A stretch of DNA of 64,000 nt from Hericium rajendrae (GCA_033439255.1 CM065889.1:1426001-1490000), one strand, 5' to 3'. Positions 46,489 to 59,153 are shown, counted from the stretch's first letter. A program made the numbers and translations. Notes: generated by a model not told the origin, from the sequence alone.

Positions 46489-48003
46489 TTGTGTGCCATG
46501 TTCAACGTATCTGTCCCACTCGGTATCGGATTCTGTCTTGCTCTGGTCCCCACCATCCTCGTCATCTTGTCCTCAAGTCAGCTCTATTTTTGCATTCCCA
46601 CTATCCTGCTCACCTTGGCCTTCTGAATCTACCTTACGCTCAGGGATACAGCCATCAGAATTAGCTTGCTCATCTTGCTGTTCTGTGTCAGTGTCAGACT
46701 CACTCATATTGCTATCCTTGTAGGTTGCTGGTTGTGTGACAGCCTTCACGTTGGACTTCAAGAACATGGCAGCCTTAGCAGCAGTTGTATCAGGGCTGTC
46801 CCAGTCTGACTCATCTGCTGGGCTGCTGGCATCTGTGCGTACATCTTGATTTGTGTTGCTGACAATTGGCTCAGGTGTAGGTATAGTGTATGTCATCATG
46901 GGGAGGGATTGTGCCTGAGATGTACACCTGATTAAAATTTGTACAAATATAAGGCAAGAAAAACACATCTGCTTCGTAGACTTCTTTGCCTGAGCTCCCT
47001 TGCCATTTGCAGATGACCCCACTATCTTGTACAGCAGTCCAAAGGGTTAGATATCAAAACAAATGTAGCCTAGGGTGAAAAACATACCTTTTCTGTCTTG
47101 GGCTGTCCAGCTGACAAGCTTGATCATCTGAGAGATTAAAATTTTATATAGTCTAGTGTTCATTTATATGTCCTATCATAATGCTATGAAGTCTATCATC
47201 ATCTATGTAGCTATCTTTCTCAACTATATAAGGCTATGAGGCCTATCATGGCTTATATAGCAGTAGTTAGACACTATATAGTGCTATATATTTCTAAGGG
47301 GCAGCTATAGCTGCTATATAAATTCACTGGCTTTCCATGGTCCCTATGGTCCCTATGACCCCTACAGTAAGTGAGATATGAATACTAATATTGTTATCTC
47401 AAGTCAATCAGGTACAAAAAATATAAAGTCAAAATCATTATATTCAATACAGTTACTACAATCAAGTATACTACAAAACAAAACAGTGCATGCGTGCATA
47501 GTGGCACGTGGCATACACAGATAGAGCCATGTGCAGACACGTGCGTGCTGGCAGAGCACGACAAGGGTGCACATGCACACGAGGCATGGCAGATGCATGT
47601 GGCACGAGAGTCGTGCACGCAGCACAGCAGCCGGTACGAGGCACGGCAGCCTGTGCTGAAGCGCTGGGCCCGCGCGTGAGGTGCTGGATCTGTGCGCGAG
47701 ACACGAGAGGCACCATGGCCGTGCGCACTGGCGTCAGGCTGCGGCGGGCCCGTATGCAAGACACGGGGGTGTGCACTGAAGACGTGGCACATGGCAGTGC
47801 ACAAGGTACTAGGGACCATACGCAAGGCACAGAAGCGTGAGGCGTGCAGGCCCGCGCATGAGGCACTGGCTGCTGCTGGCCCATACACGATGTGCAGCGG
47901 GATGTGGGGAGCAGGCACGAGATGCAGCAGGCATGCGTGGGGCATGGGTCAGCCGCTGATTCATGCGTGAGGTGCAGTGAAGGGCGATGTGGTGAAGTGG
48001 GGC

Positions 48004-48165
48004 ACCACGGGATGTGGCTGACGTGCACGGGATGTGGCTGGTGTGCGCGGGACGTGGCTGGTGTGCGCAGGATGTGGCTAGTGTGTGTGGGACGTGGCGG
48101 GCGTGCTCGAGGCGTAGCAGGCATGCACGAGGCGTGGCAGGCATGCGCAAGGCATGGTGGGTGCG
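48004..48165. repeat. 20-bp minisatellite in E3
   Basis: About eight consecutive units of GGGAYGTGGCTGGTGTGCGC and variants with exact 20-bp spacing. On the minus strand it reads as GCGCACACCAGCCACGTCCC. Confidence 0.8.
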
Positions 48166-48720
48166 AGCAGGGTGCTGGCTCATGTGCGAGTGTGGCAGGG
48201 AGCAGCGGGATAAGGGGATGCAATGGGCCTGCACATGGCCATGCACAATGTGTATGCATGCATGTGCTGGCTGGCATGCCTGTGCGAGGCTCCAGCCGTC
48301 CACTGGTGGGGCCGCACACAGCACGGCCGGGTTGCGTGCAATCCGTCTGCTCGTGCGCCAGACGGGCCACGCGCAGCATGCCTGGCCCACGCACCATGCA
48401 GCAGCACCATGCGCGGGTTCGCGAGGCCATATGCAAGGGGTACAGCCCATGTGCGAGGCAATGGGCAGGCGTGGGCGTTGTCCGGCGGGCTGCGTGCACT
48501 GGTGCATGCGAGCATGGGCGTTGAGAGATGGTACGCTAGCCGCTACAGGCATGATGGCAGTGCTGAGTGATGGGGAGGCGACAGTGATGCTGAGTGACGG
48601 GAGGTGACAGTGAGGAGACAGAGAGGTGGGAGGCAATGGTGAGGAGGCGGGGAGGCAGGAGGCGATGGCGAGGTGACAGTGGAAGGGGGCAGGGAGAGGC
48701 CCAGTGGGAGAGAGGAGGTC

Positions 48721-48793
48721 GAGAGTACCGCTCGAATGAGCGGTACTCTCTACGTTAGCACGAATAGAGAGAACAAGAGTTTTTTTTACTCAC
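48721..48793 (-). other. Intron plus hairpin module of E3
   Basis: Minus intron 48793-48750 (GTGAGT ... TGCTAACGTAG). The hairpin 48750-48721 has a perfect 13-bp stem GAGAGTACCGCTC and an ATTC loop, starting at the acceptor. Confidence 0.65.
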
Positions 48794-49566
48794 CTTAGTG
48801 GCCCTCGTCACCTGTTTACCCTCCTTCGGTGTTCGGATTCATCTGAGAAAACTGAATTTTATATAGCTGCAGGTTAAATTATGGATGCTATGACTGAGCT
48901 ATCAGAGCTATGTAGTTTGCTTATCTAGCTATGTAGAGCTATGAGAGCTTTCATAGCTCTCATAGCTACCAGTTCTAGTTATGTAGTGTTATCATAGCTT
49001 TCATAGCCAGCAGTCTAAAATATATAGCACTATCATACTCAATAAGGTGAGCTATGAGTACTATTAGTACTATTGGGACTATATTAAGTCTACCAAGTAC
49101 TTAGGTGCAAGATATTCAAAGTCAAAATTTATTATATTAGATAGAATTACTACTACAGAGAAGTACACTACAAGTATGAATACCGCAGGCACGGACAGCA
49201 TGTGGGGCCACGCGGAGGGACGAGCACACTGATGTGACATGGTGCACATGCACACGAGGCGCGGCATGGCGCGGCAGTCGTGCACGACGCGGCGAGACAC
49301 GGCGGGCTCGTGCGAGAGGCGCACGGGGGGAGGGCGAGGCGCGGCGAAACGTCGGTGGACGGCTAAAGGGATCACGCTCGGGGCAGCGGGGTGCGCGCGA
49401 GAGGCACGAAGGCCAGGCGCGGGGCATCGACGATGGCGCGAGACGGGGGCGGGCGGCGGCGGATCCGTGCACGAGGCGTGAGGCGGGGGAGGCGGGCGTG
49501 CGGGGCATATGTGGCAGGGTCCGTGCGCGACGTGGTAGGCCCGCGCGCCAGGGGCGGGAGGGCTGG

Positions 49567-49630
49567 GGACGTGCGAGGCGTGGCGGACGTGCGAGGCGTG
49601 GCGGACGTGCGAACCGTGGCGGACTTGCGC
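49567..49630. repeat. 18-bp tandem repeat in E2
   Basis: ACGTGCGAGGCGTGGCGG repeated three times with a further variant. Confidence 0.8.
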
Positions 49631-50120
49631 GAGGCGTCGGGGTACGACGACGGGCCCGTGAGCGAGGCGTAGGCAGCCGCGCGAGACTCGCGGGGCGGCG
49701 CAAGGCCCGCGGTGGGTGCGCGAAGCGTCGGGCTGCGGCGAGCTCCGTGCGTAAGGCGCGGGGAGGGGCATGCGCAACGTGGCAGGCCCGTGCGTGACAC
49801 GGAAGACCTGCGCGCCGGAAGCGGAGGCACGGGCGAGGCCCGCGGGGAATGCATGATGCCCGCGGGGCATGCGCGAAGCGCGCGGTGGGTGGGCGAAGCC
49901 TCGAGCTGCAGAGGCGCGGAGAGGGGGGTGCTCGAGCACGCGGGCCCGCGCACGACGCGGCAAGCCTGCGCGCGAGGCGTAGCGGTCGCACGCGGAAGAG
50001 CGGCGCAGGGCGCGAGCTTTGGGGCCCGCGTGCGAGACATCGGGGTGCGGCGAGCCGTTCGAAACGCTGGTGGTACGGCGGAGGCGTTGAGGCGTGGCGA
50101 GAGCGAAAGGAGGACGTCCA

Positions 50121-50148
50121 GAGTCCCGTTGTTACGGCAACGGGACTC
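50121..50148. repeat. Second-type hairpin of E2
   Basis: GAGTCCCGTTG...CAACGGGACTC, 11-bp stem. Compared with the E1 copy, two stem positions have changed in a paired way (A-T to G-C). Confidence 0.7.
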
Positions 50149-50467
50149 TACGGCACGCGGTGGGCGGTAGAAACGGCGCGCGGTGGACGGTGTAAACGGC
50201 GCGCGATGGACGGTGACGTGGCGAGTGCGCGACCCACAGATGATGCGGAACGGCGTTGGTGCGTCGTCCGTGGTCGTGTCTGCGTTGTCCGCGGCCGTGC
50301 GCGCAAGTAGGGGGATCGGGGTGCGAGTGACGTGGTGGTTTGGGCGTGGGGTGTTGCGCGCGGGCAGCAGAGGGCGTCGGTGGGAACGCGGGAAGGGGCG
50401 GTTGAAGGCGAAGCGGGCGACGGGGACATGGGACAGGAAATGGGAGGCGTGGGGGTGTTGAAAGAAC

Positions 50468-50540
50468 GAGTGTCGCTCGAAAACGAGCGACACTCTGTAT
50501 TAGTACGAAGAAATGATATGAGAGGACTTTATCTACTCAC
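50468..50540 (-). other. Intron plus hairpin module of E2
   Basis: Minus intron 50540-50495 (GTGAGTAG ... GTACTAATACAG). The hairpin 50495-50468 has a 12-bp stem GAGTGTCGCTCG and a 4-nt loop. Confidence 0.65.
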
Positions 50541-50913
50541 CAGCATCCCTCTGCCTGCTCCATACCCACTCCGGCCGTGTTGATGCTCGATGGAGGATGC
50601 AACAAAGGAGGGAGGGAGGTAAGTAACACGGAGGAGAGTGGTGAGAAGGAGTAAGTCTCGACGCGTTAACTCGGGGCTTCGGCCACCGAATGCGCGAAGA
50701 GGCACAACAAATCAAATAAAACAGCTAAAAATACAAAAAAAGAAACTGAACTATATATTGTCCATCTCAGTAGAATACATGAACTACTTTGGTAACAAGT
50801 GTACGGTATAGTGCTAGGTAGCAGGGTGAGGTTAGCCAAATCTAATACTTAGCCTCTGACGCGGCACTCGGCAGCGCCCGGCAGCCACGATTCTCGGCTT
50901 CGCCCGAGATTCG

Positions 50914-50921
50914 TATATAAG
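50914..50921 (+). promoter_or_regulatory. TATA box of E2 rightward transcript
   Basis: TATATAAG, preceded by a small hairpin ATTCTCGG CTTCG CCCGAGAT (50890-50910) and followed by GCTCGCGCGACGCGCG. Confidence 0.6.
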
Positions 50922-52174
50922 GCTCGCGCGACGCGCGTTACCTCTTGCTCTTAACCCCCACCATGTCTTGCCACGTCGACGCTTCGTCGTCGTCGTTTGC
51001 TCGTTCGTCGTCGATGCCTGATCATTCGTCGCTGTCACTTGCTTGCTCGTCGCTGTTGCCTACTTACTCGTTGCTGCTATCTCTTAAGGTAAGCTTTTAT
51101 TCTTTCTCTTTTATTATATCATATGCTAATGTCTTCGCTACTTGTTACAGTACTTTGTATGATTACTAGGTAAGTAGTATTATATCTTAATACTGATGTC
51201 TTTAAATTATCTCGTAGGTTTTTGCTTTTTGTTAGTTTGAGGTAAGCTTCTATATGTTGTCTTTGTTATCTTAATACTAATGTCTTTTTTTCTTATTTAT
51301 ATTTTCGCTTTTTGTACTTTTTGTAAGTTTGTTATCTTTTGTAGTTATTTAGTAGCTTTTGTAGTTTAGTAATGTTTTGTAATGAAACTCTATGAAAAAT
51401 ATAATGATTTTTAAATCTTTAATATTTGTGATTAAGAAGAATAAAATTGTTGAGCTAAGAAGATGTTTTAATATGCTAGAATAATATATTTGACAGAAGT
51501 GATATAGAGTGGATAGTAGTCTTACTAGCTAGATATAATATAACAATGGTGATATAGTATATAGATAATATAGCTTCTATAGCTACTTTATACTATAATA
51601 GCTATGACAGCTATGATATCTTATACTCTATGCTATAGCAGCTATATAGCTTAGACTCTATGCTATGGTAGCTATGGTAAGCTATGATAGCTATGCATAG
51701 ATTACTTGACTGCTATGAGACTGCTATGTAGAAAAGAGGACAGCTATGGACCTAGGAAAGCTATATAGCCTACATAGCCTTATATATCAGTAGTAAATTT
51801 CTCAGATGTTGATGGGAGGGGACGGAGGGAGGGAGGGGAGGAGAGGGAGGAGAGTGAGTGGTGGGAGATGAGTCAAACATACGAACTTCGACGCGCATTT
51901 CGGTGGCTCAGCGCTCAGCCATCAAACGTGTGCAAGTTCAAATGTCTCGAGGTTAGTAAATCAAATCAAATAGAATAAAATGCAGAAAAAAGATCATATT
52001 TACTTCTCATCAATACAATTTGATTGAATGAGCTAATTAGTTGACTACTATACTACAAGCTACCGGGCAGTGACACAAACTTAAAGATGTCTGCCACCTT
52101 AGCCTCTGATACAGCATCCGGCAGCACCCGGGCCGAGTCGCATCACACGCATTTGGCGCTCTGCTCGCCACATC

Positions 52175-52182
52175 TATATAAG
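52175..52182 (+). promoter_or_regulatory. TATA box of E3 rightward transcript
   Basis: TATATAAG, then GCATGCGCGACTCAC and a long CT run that ends in TTTGGTAAGT at about 52275. Confidence 0.6.
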
Positions 52183-53584
52183 GCATGCGCGACTCACTTT
52201 CTCTCTCTCTTCCTTACTACTACCATCTCTCATCTTTCATCATCTCTCCTCTTCTGCTTTGACTTTCTTATGTTTGGTAAGTTGTCATATTGTTTTATTG
52301 TCTCTTACCTTATATTATTTGTGGCCTATGCATTTTTGCTTTTTTATTTCTTTGATATGTTGCTACATTGTTTTATTGCTTCTAACCCTATTGTTCTTTG
52401 CAGACTTTGCATTTTCGCTTTTATTTCCTTAGGTAAGCCTTATGTTTTTATTTTATCTTGTGATACTAATTTGTTGACTTCTTTTGTAGATCATTTTTGC
52501 TTTTTCTTATCTTGACAGTAAGTTTTATCTTTATCTTATCTTATCTTTTTTATCTTATCTTATCTTTATCTTATAGTCTTATCATATCTTATAGTGCATC
52601 ATAGATTTGCTAGTCATATTTGTAGATGTATTTTGATTAAATATTACTTGAAATATAATGCTTTTAAATTTTCGATATTTTGAATATCTCAGATGTGCTA
52701 TAATTATTTTATTTTATTGATGAGTTTATAGCATCTTTGAGTAATATTGTTGGTAAAGATGATATAGAGTCAATAGTAGTCTAAGTAGCTGCATATTATA
52801 TGATACTAAGGATATATCACATAGCTAATATAGCTATGATAATCATCATATGCTATGGCAGTTATGATAGTTATCATTTTATAACAGATAACTATGATGA
52901 CTATGATAGTTACTACCTTACCCTATGATAGCTATGATAGCTCTATATAGATTGTCTTGCTGCTATAGAGTGCTATGTAGAAAAGGAGACTGCTATGGCC
53001 CTATCAGAGCTATATAGGCTACATAGTGCTATATACCACTGTTAAATTTCTCAGATGATGCCTTTGGAGGTTGTTGTACAGGGTGCTTGACCTGTAAATA
53101 GTGCATGCAAAGTGAACAGTGAGATAAAAGAAAACATGAGTATGAATTACATAGCAAAGTATCAAATACAAAACTGAAAACACACCTTTGCGGGCTTAGA
53201 AGGCCCCACCGATGAAATTGAGGTATCCTGGGTGACTTTGACTGAGCCCTGAGCCTAGGACAGTATAAAGGATGAATGGTGCAAGGAACGAGACTATTAG
53301 AACATGCTACGCAATGAAGATACAAAGAACAAGCAGAAACATACCTTGTTAGTCTGTCCATTCGATGATTTTGAGGGCTTTGGAGTGTTTTCTAGTGGAT
53401 CTGTAGCCTGCAGGAATGCATCGGACATGAATGCATCAGGAAATGAGGAATCTTTTGACTCGTCTGATTGTCTGACTTTTGTCTGAGAGTTCTGAACAGG
53501 TCCATTTGTCTGACTCATATATGAATAAAATAGTGTGTAAATCATTTTGTAAAATCAGAAGAATATCAGATATAATCAGATCTA

Positions 53585-54400
53585 TCTTAAAAATCTGTCA
53601 GATGAAGTTCATCTTGTCAGACATTCAATAAAAGTCAGATTATTGCTGCTTTTCAGATAAAGTCAGGTAGGTCTCTATCGTTCAGATGTTCTCAGACATA
53701 TCAGATTCTTAGATATCTGTCAGATGAAGGTAATTTTGTCAGACATTCAATAAAAGTCAAATCATTGCTACTTTTCAGATGGAGTCAGGTAGATCTCTAT
53801 TGTCCAGATATTTTCAGACATATCAGATTCTTACACATCTATCAGATAATGATTATCTTGTCAGACATTCAATAGAAGTCAGATTATTGGTACTTTTCAG
53901 ATGAAGTCAGGTAGGTCTCTATTGTCCAGATGTTTTCAGACTTATCAGATTTTTACACATTTGTTAGAGAAAGGTAAATTTGTCAGATATCTATTCAAAG
54001 TCAGATCATTGGTACTTCTCAGATAAAATCAGGTACATCCCTATTGTCCAGATATTTTCAGACATATCAGATTTTCAAACTTTTGTCAGATGTAGATAGA
54101 CCTATCAGATGCTGAACAAAAATTAGACAATTGCTACTTTTTAGATAGAGTAAGATAGATCTCTATTACCCAAATAATTTTAGATGCATCAGACTTTCTG
54201 CACTCATTAGATATCATTAATGTTGTTAGATAAGAAATGCTGCTCAGACACAATCAGACATGTCTCTATTATTCAGTGTACCTCAGACACTTCAGATGTT
54301 AATGTACTTATCAGACATTAGTAATTTCATCAGACTCTAGATGCAAGTCAGACAAATGCTATTTTTCAGATGAAGTCAGATAGATCTCCATTGAATCAAA
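53585..54400. repeat. CAGAT minisatellite with about 119-bp period
   Basis: About seven copies of ATCTGTCAGATGAAGGTAAT ... CAGACATTCAATAAAAGTCA ... GTCAGGTAGGTCTCTATTGT ... TCAGACATATCAGATTC, with growing divergence to the right. No coding frame. Confidence 0.8.
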
Positions 54401-54752
54401 CTTAAACTTAGATTTAGGCTAAGAATTGGAATTAGATTGGACTTGATTTCAGACTAAGGGAGAGGTTCACAAGCTATAACCATCATGGCCACCACAAAAC
54501 TTATACAAAACTCTAGAGCCAAATTAACTACATGATTTAAATCTCTAATTACATAGGCACAGGGAGTCATACAGGTCACATGCGAGGTGTAAACACTGCA
54601 TCCACCCGTGCGGGCCCATGCGAGTCTGTGTGCGAGATAGCGGAGGTCTGCGGGAGTTGGGCTGAGCATGAGGTGGAGGGAGATGCAGAGCATGGGGGGT
54701 GAGAGAGGCAGCATGCAGAGGTATGGGTGTTGAGGCAGAATGAATAATGGGA

Positions 54753-54778
54753 AGTACTGCTCATTATCAAGCAGTACT
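54753..54778 (-). repeat. Exon-leading hairpin, sixth
   Basis: AGTACTGCT/AGCAGTACT-type stem, with the acceptor CTAACGACAG directly before it on the minus strand. Confidence 0.65.
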
Positions 54779-56394
54779 CCTGTCGTTAGTGTAGTGAACA
54801 GGAAAAATAACAGATCTTTACTTACCTTTCTATGCATGGCCTTGCAGTGCCCATGCGTGAAGTGTGGGGGCCATGCATGCAGCAGCATCTGAGAAAATGA
54901 AAATTTATATAGCAGCAAGTGCTATTATGGATCCTATGGGTGAGCTATAGAGGCTATGATGTTGAATAGTCTAGCTATAGTGAGCTATGAGTGCTATCAT
55001 AGTTACTATAGCATGAGGGATCAAATACATAGGGTGTTATAGCCTCCATAGTCAGAGGTGTCACATATATAGGGCTATGATACTTGCTAAGGGATGCTAT
55101 GACTACTATGGCTACTACAGTCTTTATGATAAGTCACCTAGGCACTCAGGACATTTAAGTCAAAAATCTCTTATATTAAAGTGTAAACTACTACATGCAA
55201 CAAAGCCACGAAATCTAGCTCTCACTAACAAATAAAGGCCTCGGACAGCACTGTCTGAACGCATAGCCAGGCAAGTGTTGTCCGGGGCATGCAAGGGAGC
55301 ACGCGGGTAAGCGGGCAAGCACTGGGCTGTTGAGGAGCATGAGACGGCGGGCAAAGGCAATCCACACTGTCCGAGGCCGTGAGGACAGGCGCGCGCTGAC
55401 GTGCCCATGCGCATCCCGTCCGCGACATGTGCACTACTAATGCGCACAAGCTGTCGGGCGTGCGAGGGATGGCGCGCTGGCATGGCCTTGCGCACGCCCT
55501 GCGGGGCTTGCGCGCCACCGTGTGGGCCATGCATGGCCGTGTGCACACTCGTGGGGCCGTGCATGATGGCACTCTGCATGAACGCGCTGGCATGACCATT
55601 CGCCGTCAGGGGTGCGTGCCCAATCGAGGCCTTGCTCCCCTGTGCATGGCCATGCGCACACTTGCTGGGCATGCGCAACTCCGTGCGCTCGCGTACGGGA
55701 GTCTTTGCGGCGCGCACACGCTGCACGAGTGCGTGTACGCGTTGGGGATGCAGTCCGCGGCCGTGTGTGCACAGCCACGTGTCGTGGCCGTGTGTGCACA
55801 GCCACGTGTCGTGGCCGTGAGCATGTTGTCAACGCCGCGGGCATGCCGGTGCTACGGTTGGTGAGATGGGGGTGGCCCGCGGGTCCGTGTGGTTGTTGTG
55901 GGCGGGTGAGGGCCGGGCAAACGACGTGTAGTCGCACGTTGCCACGGCAACAGGGTGGCGCAGTGGCGGCGGCGACAATGTCAGCGATGTCGGGGAGATG
56001 GACGCGGCGGGGTCTTCGATAGAGCATGCGCGTGCAGTCGGGGCCTCGTGTGGGCTTGCACGCGCTGGCTGGACCGTCCGCGTGGCCGTGCGTGCCTAGC
56101 CATGTGTCGTGGCAGCGAACGCGTTGTCGAGGACGCGGTGATGCTGATGGCGGAGCCGGTGAGGTGATGAACCCGCACGAACCTGTTGAGGGCGTGCGGG
56201 GGTTGTTGAGGGGCAGCGAGGGTGCAGAAGGCCGGGCGAACGACGTGTCGCGTCTCGTTGCCAACAGCAACGAGGCGCGACGATGCGAACGCAGACAGCG
56301 TCATCGGGGGAATGGGGCCACTGCGGGCTCGTGGATGTGGGCGTGAAGTCGAGGGGGAGGGGGAGTAGCGCGCGGGGTCGCGAGAAGGCAAACA

Positions 56395-56468
56395 CGAGTA
56401 TCGCTCATTGAACAAGCGATACTCGCGTGGTTAGTACAAGAAGACAATAGAAAAGTTTTTTTACTTAC
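56395..56468 (-). other. Intron plus hairpin module of E4
   Basis: Donor GTAAGT at 56468, branch TACTAACCACG, then a hairpin with the 11-bp stem CGAGTATCGCT. The acceptor CGCGAG overlaps the stem. Confidence 0.55.
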
Positions 56469-56887
56469 CTGTAAGCCCTCGGAGCACCTCACAAACCCTT
56501 CCGACTATTGAAGACGTTGAGGAGTCACTGAGGGTACAGAGAGAACGAGGGAGACAAAGACAAAGACAACAAGGGGAAGGGAGATGAAGGGGGAGTAACA
56601 AGCACGAGTCGACGCAACAAGTGCTTCAGCCACAGCACTCCACTCTCGCGCCTCGCAGATTTGACTCTAATAAACCAAATAAAATCGCATTATCTCCCAA
56701 AAAAAGGGAGAGGATACTAGAGGTCGGTGTATATACATTGAATGAGCTGTTTGTGTACCGACGGTGCAATATGCTCGGAGGTTTCACAATCCACTTATTG
56801 AGATCTAGCAGCCAGCCTCTGACGAGATGCCCGGCAATGACCGGCCCGGTCTCGGCAGGCTACATTTGACGCTCCGATCGCCACGTC

Positions 56888-56895
56888 TATATAAG
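56888..56895 (+). promoter_or_regulatory. TATA box of E4 rightward transcript
   Basis: TATATAAG, then GCATGCGCGACGCGTGC and CTCTCTCTCTTCCC, closest to the E3 copy. Confidence 0.6.
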
Positions 56896-57935
56896 GCATG
56901 CGCGACGCGTGCTCTCTCTCTCTTCCCTACTACTATCATCCCTCGTCTTTCGTCGCTCTCTTCTCCTGCTTCAATTCTTTGATGTTCAGTAAGTTATGAT
57001 GTTGTTGCTATCCTGTTTCATTGTTCATTAAACCTACTATTCTTTGTAGGCTTCTACATTTTCACTTTTATTATCTTAAGTAAGTCTTATGTTTTTCTAT
57101 ATCTGTATCTTGTATACTAATCTGTTGACTTTGCCTTTAGATTATTTTCGCTTTTTCTTATCTATGAAGTAAGTCTTATCTTATCTTTATATATTTTGCT
57201 ATCTTATCTTGAAGTGTTGATCCTTATAGTGTATCATTGATATATAGTAATGTTTATAGCTTTGTATTCAAAGTGTTGTAATTTAATATTGTTTGAAATA
57301 TAATGCTTTTAAATTTTCGATGTTTTGAATATTTTAAATGCAACAAGACTGAAATTTATAATATATTTGGATATTCAAATACATTTTGCACTTTAAAGCA
57401 GCATACAAGTCAGAGGTGATATAGAGTAGATAGTAGCCTTACTAGCTAGACATGATATGATAATAAAGATATACCACATAGCTAATATAGCTATGATAGC
57501 CATTATATGCTATAGCAGCTATGATAGCTATGATAGCTTATACTCTATGCTATGATAGCTATGATAGCTATCATAGCTCTATATAGATTACCTCACTACT
57601 ATGGAGTAGCTATGTAGAAAAGAGGACTCCTATGGCCCTATCAGAGCTATATAAGCTACATAGTGTTATATATCACTGGTCCTTTTCTCAGATGAGCAAA
57701 GCCAACAAGTGGTGGCAGAGACTATGCACAACATGTGCAGCTACGGGCAAGTGTGAGTAGTGCGAGACTGTGCAGGGCCATGTAGACAACAGCGAGGGCA
57801 TGCGAGGCGTATGGGCGTGGGGCAGAGGGCGCAGGAGAGGCAAGGCATGCACAGGAGACGGAGCATGGGAGAAGCTGCATGTGATATGCAGAAGTCACAA
57901 TGGAGAGGTGTGGGGGTTGATGCAGGACAGAAAAC

Positions 57936-57969
57936 GGGGAATACTGCTCAATTACAAGCAGTACTCCCC
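57936..57969 (-). repeat. Exon-leading hairpin, fifth
   Basis: GGGGAGTACTGCT stem with one mismatch. It follows the minus intron GTGAGTCACG ... TACTAATTCGG. Confidence 0.65.
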
Positions 57970-58330
57970 GAATTAGTACCATAGACAATGTATAATCATT
58001 ATCGTGACTCACCTTGGCCTCCAGTGAGCCCTTCGGGCTGTTCATTCATTCCTTCAGCTTTCAATTTTGTGCAAAAGATGACGGGGCCGTGCATGTCCAT
58101 TTGGGGCCATGCATGTCCGTTCTGAGCTGTGTATACCAGTGTTCGTTCAGGGCCGTGTGCAGTCATCTGGTGTTGTGAGGGGTCGTTCGCATCTGTGTTT
58201 GGTTGTGTGCAAGAAGGTGAAGGTGTGTGGGAGGTGTGAGGGTTGCACTGGGCACGGGCGTGGAGGGAGAGGCAGAGGCGGAGCATGCGTGGCATACAGG
58301 AGAGGGGTGCAGCAGTTGAGGAAGGAACAG

Positions 58331-58364
58331 AGGGAGTACTGCTCGATAACAAGCAGTACTCCCT
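58331..58364 (-). repeat. Exon-leading hairpin, fourth
   Basis: Perfect 13-bp stem AGGGAGTACTGCT/AGCAGTACTCCCT. It follows GTGAGTCAAACC ... TACTAATTCAG on the minus strand, the cleanest intron of the series. Confidence 0.7.
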
Positions 58365-58638
58365 GAATTAGTACCATAGATAACATAGTACTAGTCGGTT
58401 TGACTCACCTTTGCCTCCAACAATCCCCATGAGCACTCCATTGGTCCTTTCGACTTTCAATTCCATGCACAAAACGGTGGGAGTATCGGGCCATGTGGAA
58501 TGGTGCAAGATCATGCAAGATCATGTGGAGGGGTGAAGGCAGGGCATGCGTGGGGAATGGAACATGGAAAAAGTGGTGTGCAGGCGTGGGGCACGAGAGT
58601 CAGGGTGGGGCTGTGGATCTTGAGGTAGAACACATAAC

Positions 58639-58672
58639 GGGGAGTACTGCTCAATAACGAGCAGTAATCCCC
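58639..58672 (-). repeat. Exon-leading hairpin, third
   Basis: GGGGAGTACTGCTC stem with one mismatch. The preceding minus intron starts GTGAGTATCC and ends ATACTAATTCGG. Confidence 0.65.
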
Positions 58673-59153
58673 CGAATTAGTATGATAAACAATAGAAGAA
58701 CGAATGGATACTCACCCATGACTCCTCAAAGCCCCCTCCTCCCTTCAAACCCTCATCCCTCCCGATCTCCTCCAGCCTTCGAATCGATATAGAGTGGACA
58801 CAAAGTCGTACATGCCAGTGCATCTGCGTGGACTCATGTGCATGCATGCAGGGTCTTGCGCGAGATGAGAGAGGCATGCGGGATATGAGGTGGACCACAC
58901 AGGGAGATGGGGTATGGGAGAGGTGGGGTGCAGGGCCATGCAGGCCATGCAGGTCATGCGAGGTCGTGCAGGTCATGCAAGGTCATGCGCAAGGTGACGG
59001 AGGCATGCAGGGAGGAGAGGGAGGCATGCGGGAATCAAGGTGGAGGCAGAGCACATGCAGGGTATGGGGCATGGGAGAGGCAGCTTGCGGGGCATGAGGG
59101 CATGAGACATGCGACGGACAGGGTGGGGGGGTTGATGCAAATGAGAAAACGGA

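Larger units (their letters stand above)
48840..51808. mobile_element. E2: CATCTGAG-family TIR element nested in E3
   Basis: CATCTGAGAAAACTG to AAATTTCTCAGATG, duplication TT (48838-48839, 51809-51810), 2,969 bp. Same layout as E1: TATAGC repeats 48890-49080, GC-rich block, second-type hairpin 50121-50148, first hairpin 50468-50495 with intron to 50540, minus leader to 50690, TATA 50914, mini-introns 51090-51330, TATAGC repeats 51540-51780. Confidence 0.85.
47125..53057. mobile_element. E3: CATCTGAG-family TIR element, about 3.0 kb plus nested E2
   Basis: Left end CATCTGAGAG, right end TTTCTCAGATG, duplication AT (47123-47124 and 53058-53059). Left part: TATAGC repeats, GC-rich block, hairpin module (48721-48793). 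It is interrupted at 48840 by E2 and resumes at 51809 with a G-rich leader complement, TATA (52175), mini-introns (52276-52510) and TATAGC repeats (52790-53030). Confidence 0.85.
46489..53518 (-). pseudogene. Unknown Ser/Gln-rich gene split by E3 and truncated by E6
   Basis: Two parts: 53518-53058 and 47124-46489. The first starts MSQTNGPVQNSQTKVRQSDE and has exons with AFLQATDPLENTPKPSKSS, SVKVTQDTSISSVGPSKPAK and VKHPVQQPPKAS. The second continues LSAGQPKTEK, then SSANGKGAQAKKSTKQ, and ends in an acidic, Ser-rich stretch (SDTDTEQQDEQANSDG). Removing E3 and one AT joins PPKAS to SLSAGQPKTEK in frame within one exon. The 3' end is lost at E6. No domain is recognised; composition suggests a disordered protein. 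The start region itself resembles CAGAC repeats, so the true 5' end is uncertain. Confidence 0.55.
54886..57694. mobile_element. E4: CATCTGAG-family TIR element, 2.8 kb
   Basis: CATCTGAGAAAATG to CTTTTCTCAGATG, duplication AG (54884-54885, 57695-57696). TATAGC repeats 54920-55110, GC-rich block 55230-56390, hairpin 56395-56424 with minus intron up to 56468, minus leader to 56670, TATA 56888, mini-introns 56990-57170, TATAGC repeats 57480-57660. Confidence 0.8.

Noticed and set aside
47471-50493. Frames of 270-373 codons on both strands in E2 and E3
   Set aside because: They arise from GC-rich 18-20-bp minisatellites lacking stop words; reading frame is not kept between related copies.
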